Shown: positions 59,001 through 64,000 of the stretch, one piece after another | How positions within the stretch are numbered: position 1 is the stretch's first letter | How the letters are laid out: every line of letters starts with the position of its first letter | Assembly (NCBI GenBank): GCA_003013855.2 | Contig: ML058337.1 | Coordinates: forward strand, 4,712,001 to 4,776,000 | DNA: 64,000 nucleotides | From: Liriodendron chinense | Lineage: Eukaryota > Streptophyta > Magnoliopsida > Magnoliales > Magnoliaceae | Reading direction: 5' to 3' | Notes under the pieces: model-generated | What the model was told of the DNA's origin: nothing | Databases searched by the model: none | The model's input: only the letters and a program-made list of their open reading frames with translations | Program-made: the position numbers and the translations under genes

Positions 59001-60586
59001 TGTTGAGCTCTTAATTGTGCATATTCTAACCCCAATTCATCACTCATTGTGCAAGGTTTGTATGGTTTGTAAGCTAATTCAATGCATGTTTTGTGACTAC
59101 AGGATTGAGGGTGGACTCTACTCAATTGAAGACATAAATAGCTCACTTGGGATCATTCTGATGAAGAATGTTTGAGGACCAAAGAAGAAAAGAAAGAAAG
59201 AACCAAAGCAGAGAAGAAAGCAGATGAAAGAAAAGAAGAAAATAAGAAGAAAATGAAGCTGACCGGTCGTGACCGATCGGCCAAGGAAGCCAGACCGGTC
59301 AGTGACCGGTCAGCCATGTATGTGGGCATTACTGAAGAGGACCGACCGGTCATGACCGGTCGGTCATTGGTGCTGGAAAAGCGCTGAAGGCGTCCGACCG
59401 GTCATGACCGGTCGGACATGCTTGCTGGACCAAGGAGGAATAGGCCCGACCGGTCATGACCGGTCGGAGATGCTTGCTGGAGTGTTTTCACTTGAGGCCG
59501 ACCGGTCAAGCGTACTGAGTTAGAACTTTCTAATTTCTTCCCGAAATTCTCTGCGCTGCGTAAATGTTACGCAAATTTTCGATTCTTCCGACGTTGTGGA
59601 GCCTCCAGACTATAAGAGGACACCTAGGGATTGTTCCTAGGGCATCCTAGAAGGGCTCAAGCGAGGTTGGAGGCTGTGGAAGTGAAGATTGGAGTTTTAC
59701 AACTCCTTTTGGTTTGCTTTGCTGTTTTCATGCTTTTTGTAGTTGTTTCATGTTTCCTTGGATCATGAGCAGCTAAACCTCTTAGCTAGGGCTAAGAGGT
59801 GAAGCTTGTAGTGAATCCAAGATGTTTTAATCCGTAGTTAAGTGGTTTTAGTTTGGAATTCATGATTATGAACTAAGGTTTGAAGTTTATACAAGTTTTT
59901 AAGTAATTTTTCTTAGTCTTATGATGACTCATGGATGTTTGGATGAATTACTTATCTTCTTAATTCGTTTGCAACGGTCTAGACCTGTATGATCTGAGGA
60001 ATCGGAGTGCGCTCTAGTACTAAGCTCTTCATGAAGGGACTTCAGGCCAAAGTTCTATTTTAGTTGATTTTCTGGAATATGTAAGGACTGTGCTAGTGAT
60101 TTGAATCTAGTTCAAATCCTAATTTAACCTTGTCTTGTGAGAGGACTTGGGGATGGTTATGATTGAGAACTGGACCTATAGGAAAGGGGAATGACCTATG
60201 CAATTGAGCATGCTCAGCTCAACCTAGACTGAGTGAATCTTATGCATAGAACTTACATATTACAGACTGTTGGTTTAACAGTTCTATCATCCGACTGGAC
60301 GGACAGGAATGTCGATTCTAGTTGAGAGCATAAGAAACCACAGCGGATTGAACATCAAGGATTGCTACAAGTGGATCCTTGAAACCCTAGTCCTCTTTTA
60401 TAATTAATTACTCTCGATTTAATTCAGCTTTTGTTACTCACATCAACTTTATACAACAATCTGATTAGTAGACTTCAATAGACACTTGTGGATGAATTTG
60501 TGAGATCCTACATAGTCCCTGTGGATCGACCTCGGTCTTACCGAGTTTATTACTACATCGCAACCCTACACTTGGGAAAGTGAACA
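59001..60586 (+). repeat. 3' LTR of Athila element
   Basis: Same length as the 5' LTR with 11 observed substitutions and no indel. The palindrome array is at 59261-59511 with the three perfect palindromes intact. Confidence 0.95.
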
Positions 60587-60591
60587 AGGAG

Positions 60592-61735
60592 GCTATAAAT
60601 AGCCCATCTCCTTCTCATTTTAACATACCTCATCCCTTCACCATCCTTAACCCTTCACATTTCCAAGTCTTCTCTATCTAAGGAGAAAACCTTTAGCCTA
60701 GCCATTCCATCCCTCCACCAAAGAGAAGAAAGGGTGATAGGAGTTAATCCACCCCAGGTCAACCCGATCTAGCATAAAACCTTAACCACCTGAGCAACCA
60801 AAGCCTCAATTCAAGTCACTCGATCTAATCCGTTGCAACACTACCATCCATCTTACTGTCAAACTTTCAATTGACTTTGAATATCTTACATAAGCATCAT
60901 GCAACACTTATTCCCTTTTCCACATTCCTATTTATCATATCCATAGCATTGCATTTATAACACTACACACCCGATTAGTTCAAACGTATGCTCTGTGGCT
61001 CACTGAGTTAATCAAATCTTGCCCATCAGAAACTTGGACGTACTAGTTGGTTATTGCTTCAACAAGTGAGAAGTTAATGCGGATTTATCCAGCCGAAACT
61101 ACAACTTGTCATAGGCATTGCATTCAACATCGCATCTCACCCGCAACATTACATAATTCTTCATATACAAGCATCGCATACATAACACTTTACATATGAT
61201 CAGTTCAAACGTATGCTCTGTGACTCCCTAAGTTAATTAGATCTTGCCCATTAGAAACTTGAATTGGTTGGTTATTAGTTTGGCAAGTGGGAGAGTCAAG
61301 GAAGATTTACTTAGCTGAGATCACAACTTGTCCTAGGTATTACATTTAACACATAATTACACACACTTTGCATTACTAGTGCGTAAGAACTAACCCTGAT
61401 CTTAATAGTTCATTTGATCCTATGAAGTAGACACCGTACATTTGTACGGGTAAAATGGGTGCCTAAGCCCTTACCTCTTTGTAACCGTAGGTCTCTTACC
61501 AAAAATCTTCAGTCGCGAATCAAGGACTCATTTTAAGGCCGAAAGCCCTATAGATTCTCTGCCCCTAACGTTTCTACAAGGTCTAGCTGACTGTGGAATC
61601 AGATTAATTGGCTAGTGGAGACTTCAATCAAATACAATCGTCTCAATCATATTCAAACATCAATTAGCCCTCGTGAGCACGATCCGCACCCAAGATTCGA
61701 CATCCACACTAGGGCACGGATTGAGGTGTGACCCG
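60592..61735 (+). mobile_element. older LTR remnant, promoter and downstream part
   Basis: Starts just after the Athila target site with GGCTATAAATAGCC (TATA at 60595-60602), followed by a pyrimidine-rich leader. Words such as GGGTGCCTAAGCCCTTACC with GTAACC recall the downstream parts of Tat/Ogre-type gypsy LTRs. It probably ends near GATTGAGGTGTGACC (61721-61735), where the final A is lost. The left part is at 45071-45317 and 50120-50255. Assignment is tentative. Confidence 0.45.
60940..61355 (+). repeat. ~215 bp imperfect direct repeat
   Basis: Two units, about 60940-61145 and 61160-61355, share GTTCAAACGTATGCTCTGTG, then ATCTTGCCCAT and AGAAACTTG, then ACAACTTGTC and AGGCATT or AGGTATT. 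Part of the LTR remnant. Confidence 0.8.
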
Positions 61736-62154
61736 AGAAGTTGGTGTTTAATCTTCAAGGGTTTTTGCATGCGCCCTCTTCTAGTCAAAGGGTGTGGGCT
61801 TCCACTACAACTTCCTTACTTCTTTGTTCAAGCAGTTGTGAGGACTACTGCGCCTTTCTCTTGGCAGGGGTGTGAGGTCTCTTTAGAAGGGGAACAACTT
61901 CTTGGTGTATGGGTGCCAAGTTCTTCTCAAAGGGCATGAACTTTCCTTTGGTGGTCGTGAAAAGGTCTCATTTAGAAGGCACAAATCCACATAGTCAATC
62001 CTCCGATACTTTCCTTTCATTAGAGAATGATGGATCTATTTTCCATTTTTACCCATCCTGATCTATGATAATTATCATCATAGATTTAATATGATGTCTA
62101 AGGCATGAGAAGTTCTTTGAGTGAGTGTGTGTAGCAAAATGGTACTATGAGGTC
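61736..62154. other. noncoding, no feature recognised
   Basis: Contains repeated CAAAGGGTGTGGGCTT/CAAAGGGCATGAACTT words (about 61787 and 61928) and no gene. Confidence 0.45.
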
Positions 62155-62512
62155 TGTCAAATCACCACTTGATCTAAAAGCTTGAGCTATTAGAGGATGA
62201 CGTATTAATGTATATCTAGGGACTTTAACACTCCAACACTCTCCCACACGTGCGGGGTGGAACTCCGCACGGGAACATACTGGGTAAGGGTGAAGAGACA
62301 CACAACTCACACCCAAGCAGATGGACACTTACAACTCACACCATAAACGCCCCCCGTGGGAGAATATATTTTGGTGACATATTTGCTACTTTTGAGATTT
62401 GAACACAAGGCCTTTCGCTTTGATACCATGTCAAATCACCACTTGATCTAAAAGCTCGGGCCGTTAGAAGATGGCGTATTAATGCGGGCGGGGCGTTTTG
62501 TGGGATTGAGCA
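62155..62512 (-). mobile_element. TRIM (miniature LTR element), partial
   Basis: Left LTR 62155-62238 (84 bp; plus strand TGTCAAATCACC to CTCCAACA). The right LTR starts at 62429 with TGTCAAATCACC and matches for about 57 bp before diverging near 62486. On the minus strand, TGGTATCAAAGC (62417-62428) directly follows the right LTR and fits the tRNA-Met primer site, and GTGTGGGAGAG before the left LTR fits a polypurine tract. The ~190 bp interior encodes nothing. All hallmarks of a TRIM; the 5' LTR is incomplete. Confidence 0.7.
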
Positions 62513-63249
62513 CCGTCTCTCCCACGGATAGCTGATCCAAATACGGATCTACAAAGATTCCTTAATTTGTCTTTGTTGAATCCACGACGGGATACTCAAA
62601 TCCATGAGCCTATCTTCGAATCCACGAAGAAAAAACAGAGTATAAACTCAATTTCATTAAGAAAATTATCAAAAGCTACAAAATAATGAACTAAAAAGAG
62701 TTTATATAGACTAAACCTAACCCTAATTACGTGTCTAAGCCTAGCTTGCAAAGGAAGAAAAGAATCTTGAATATTTAGGAAAGAAAACATAAAAATCGGA
62801 AAGAAAATCGCGAAATCGTGCAGGCTTCTGTACACCTGCCGGTCGGCCGGTCGGAGTTGCGCATGATCCCCATGACATGCGCATGACTCCTCTCTCCAAA
62901 TGCATGCGCTCATGCTCCATCTCACATGCGGACCCGATCAAATACCCGATTAACATGCTATAAATACCCCACTCACTTCTAAGTCAGGGAGAGGCTTCAT
63001 TATCTGGAAAGGAACGTCAGAGCAAGGTAAAATCCTTGCCGGAATCCTCAGTTGACTATCCACATGCACCCACACCTCGCCTGATGCCATCGCCGGAAAG
63101 GAATTTCTCCCACCGGAGTTGCAATAAGAGGAAGATAAGCAACATGCGCCCATCCTTTTGTTGGAAGCAAATGGGAAATTTTTCAAGTCCTTGGAGGACA
63201 TGCGCCCATGGGAGAGTAGGCGCATGTGGTACCTCACGTGCGCCCATAG

Positions 63250-63296
<47 letters not shown>

Positions 63297-63720
63297 CCCC
63301 CTTAAAAATCAGGCACATGCATCCGAGAGGGGGTACATGCGCCCACCTCCAATGCAACATGCGCCCAACCCAACCTCCCATGCGCCTAGACGCTGATGGG
63401 GAGGTGGGGCCTTCTGTGATGTGGCCCGCCTTCGATGTGGCCCTCCTTCTGATCAAGATGACGCTCCTAGACACACATCAATGCCCTCTATCCATTCCCG
63501 GACTGGATTTACCAATGGTCGATGTTAAGTGGGCCAAATCAGCAATTTGATAAAAAAAAGGCCAACACTTAGTCAAAATTGCAAACCTCGTAAACCCTTC
63601 CGAAAGAGCCAGAAACGGCCTAAATCGAGAGGAATCGAGCGGAATTTGACCGACCCGGAGAGGAAAACTTCTCTCCGCCATGACATGATACACCATAATC
63701 GTGCATTATAGCAAGATTAC
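62513..63720 (-). mobile_element. LTR-like region, minus strand, partial
   Basis: On the minus strand it has a TATA region (TATATAAA, 62700-62709) with a downstream leader holding CGTGGATTC words, as in copia LTRs. Upstream of the TATA (62840-63390 on the plus axis) lies an array of CATGCGCCCA motifs and a CT microsatellite. The far boundary lies outside or near the window edge. Classification is weak. Confidence 0.4.
62840..63390 (-). promoter_or_regulatory. CATGCGCCCA motif array
   Basis: About a dozen copies of ATGCGCCCA, ATGCGCATG or GCGCATG, for example near 62857, 62877, 62905, 63144, 63201, 63341, 63359 and 63380. On the minus strand they precede the TATA box. Another motif, CGGTCGGCCGGTCGG, sits at about 62840. 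A CT run lies at 63255-63289. Confidence 0.65.
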
Positions 63721-64000
63721 CTGGTCTCAGGATCTTTGAGAATCCTAATTAAGTGGTCAGCAGGCCCACTACTTAGACATTTTCAGCCCTGAGAAGTGCC
63801 CTGTTGGCTCAAAAATTGACTTACACTAAACAAATCGAAATGCGATCGCACTGCGACCCTCGTGGATATAATCCACCCCTGTTCAAAGACGGTTAATGAT
63901 GGTATTCACCAAATCCTCCGATCGAATCGTAAACTAACCCTGGGAAGTGCCCTGTTGGCCTGAAAATCTACTAATGCCAAATGAAATCAATCGCGATCTC
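63721..64000. repeat. ~150 bp imperfect direct repeat at window edge
   Basis: GAAGTGCCCTGTTGGC occurs at about 63793 and 63943, followed in both by similar words (AAATGCGATCGC and AATCGCGATCTC). The second unit runs off the window. No gene seen. Confidence 0.65.

Larger units (their letters stand above)
50256..60586 (+). mobile_element. Athila-type Ty3/gypsy retrotransposon
   Basis: A 10.3 kb element with two 1586 bp LTRs (50256-51841, 59001-60586), a perfect duplication AGGAG (50251-50255, 60587-60591), tRNA-Asp primer site (51848-51865), polypurine tract TTGGGGGGTG (58991-59000), and gag, protease, RT, RNase H and integrase in the gypsy order. Wording of RT and the TLRSGK motif place it in Athila. 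I counted 11 LTR differences (0.7%), so insertion is recent. Coding is broken six times. No env-like frame lies between integrase and the 3' LTR, although some Athila elements have one. Confidence 0.95.

Noticed and set aside
63158..63550. 130-codon frame and the overlapping 174-codon minus-strand frame at 62950-63474
   Set aside because: Both run through the CT microsatellite and the CATGCGCCCA array; composition is repeat-driven with no similarity.

Overview
The window looks like repeat-filled nuclear DNA of a flowering plant. Nothing in it reads as an ordinary host gene, and no tRNA, rRNA or organelle-derived block was recognised. Nearly everything supportable is a transposable element: LTR retrotransposons of the Ty3/gypsy Athila type and the Ty1/copia Tork type, at least eight solo LTRs, hAT-type DNA elements, a TRIM, microsatellites, and a very common foldback repeat rich in GTGGGCCCAC and CCGTCCATC. 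From memory, that last repeat is typical of magnoliid genomes (Magnoliales/Laurales); this is an impression, not a proof.

Layout. 1-7868 is intergenic DNA with three copies of a ~250 bp repeat and one clear foldback element (5368-6457). 7869-11948 is a ~4.1 kb solo LTR carrying an 799 bp hAT element. 12-15.6 kb holds a minisatellite, degenerate gypsy RT pieces and a second hAT element with an snRNA-type promoter inside. 15916-23109 is a decayed Tork copia element on the minus strand (LTRs 606 bp, TSD AGAGG), split by a 1973 bp solo LTR (TSD GTCTC in element orientation). 23213-25364 and 25845-29589 are two more solo LTRs of the TGTAAC type. 29646-43166 is a four-level nest: a foldback element holds a solo LTR (30034-43025), which holds a non-autonomous Athila-like element (30984-42533, TSD TCGAA), whose 3' LTR holds another solo LTR (36109-40432). 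43.2-45.3 kb has tandem repeat units and an LTR fragment. 45318-50119 is a second solo LTR of the same family as 30034-43025, itself split by a TGTAAC solo LTR (45707-48525). 50256-60586 is a nearly complete, very young Athila element (two 1586 bp LTRs, about 11 differences, TSD AGGAG) lying a few bases upstream of the TATA box of an older LTR. 60592-64000 has that LTR remnant, a TRIM, and part of a minus-strand LTR running off the window.

How the parts relate. The Athila element still shows every gag-pol domain, but in pieces: four frameshifts and two in-frame stops. The older non-autonomous element shares its tRNA-Asp primer site and a small U5 hairpin, and keeps only gag ends and a linker, so it was probably moved in trans by an Athila relative. 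The most interesting signal is in the LTRs. Several unrelated LTR families carry dense arrays of a short, often palindromic motif, usually just upstream of a TATA box (ACCGGTCATGACCGGT, TCGATCCATCGAA, TCGATCGA, CCCACGCACC, CATGCGCCCA). Two copies of one LTR family carry different motifs at the same place, as if the array were an exchangeable promoter cassette.
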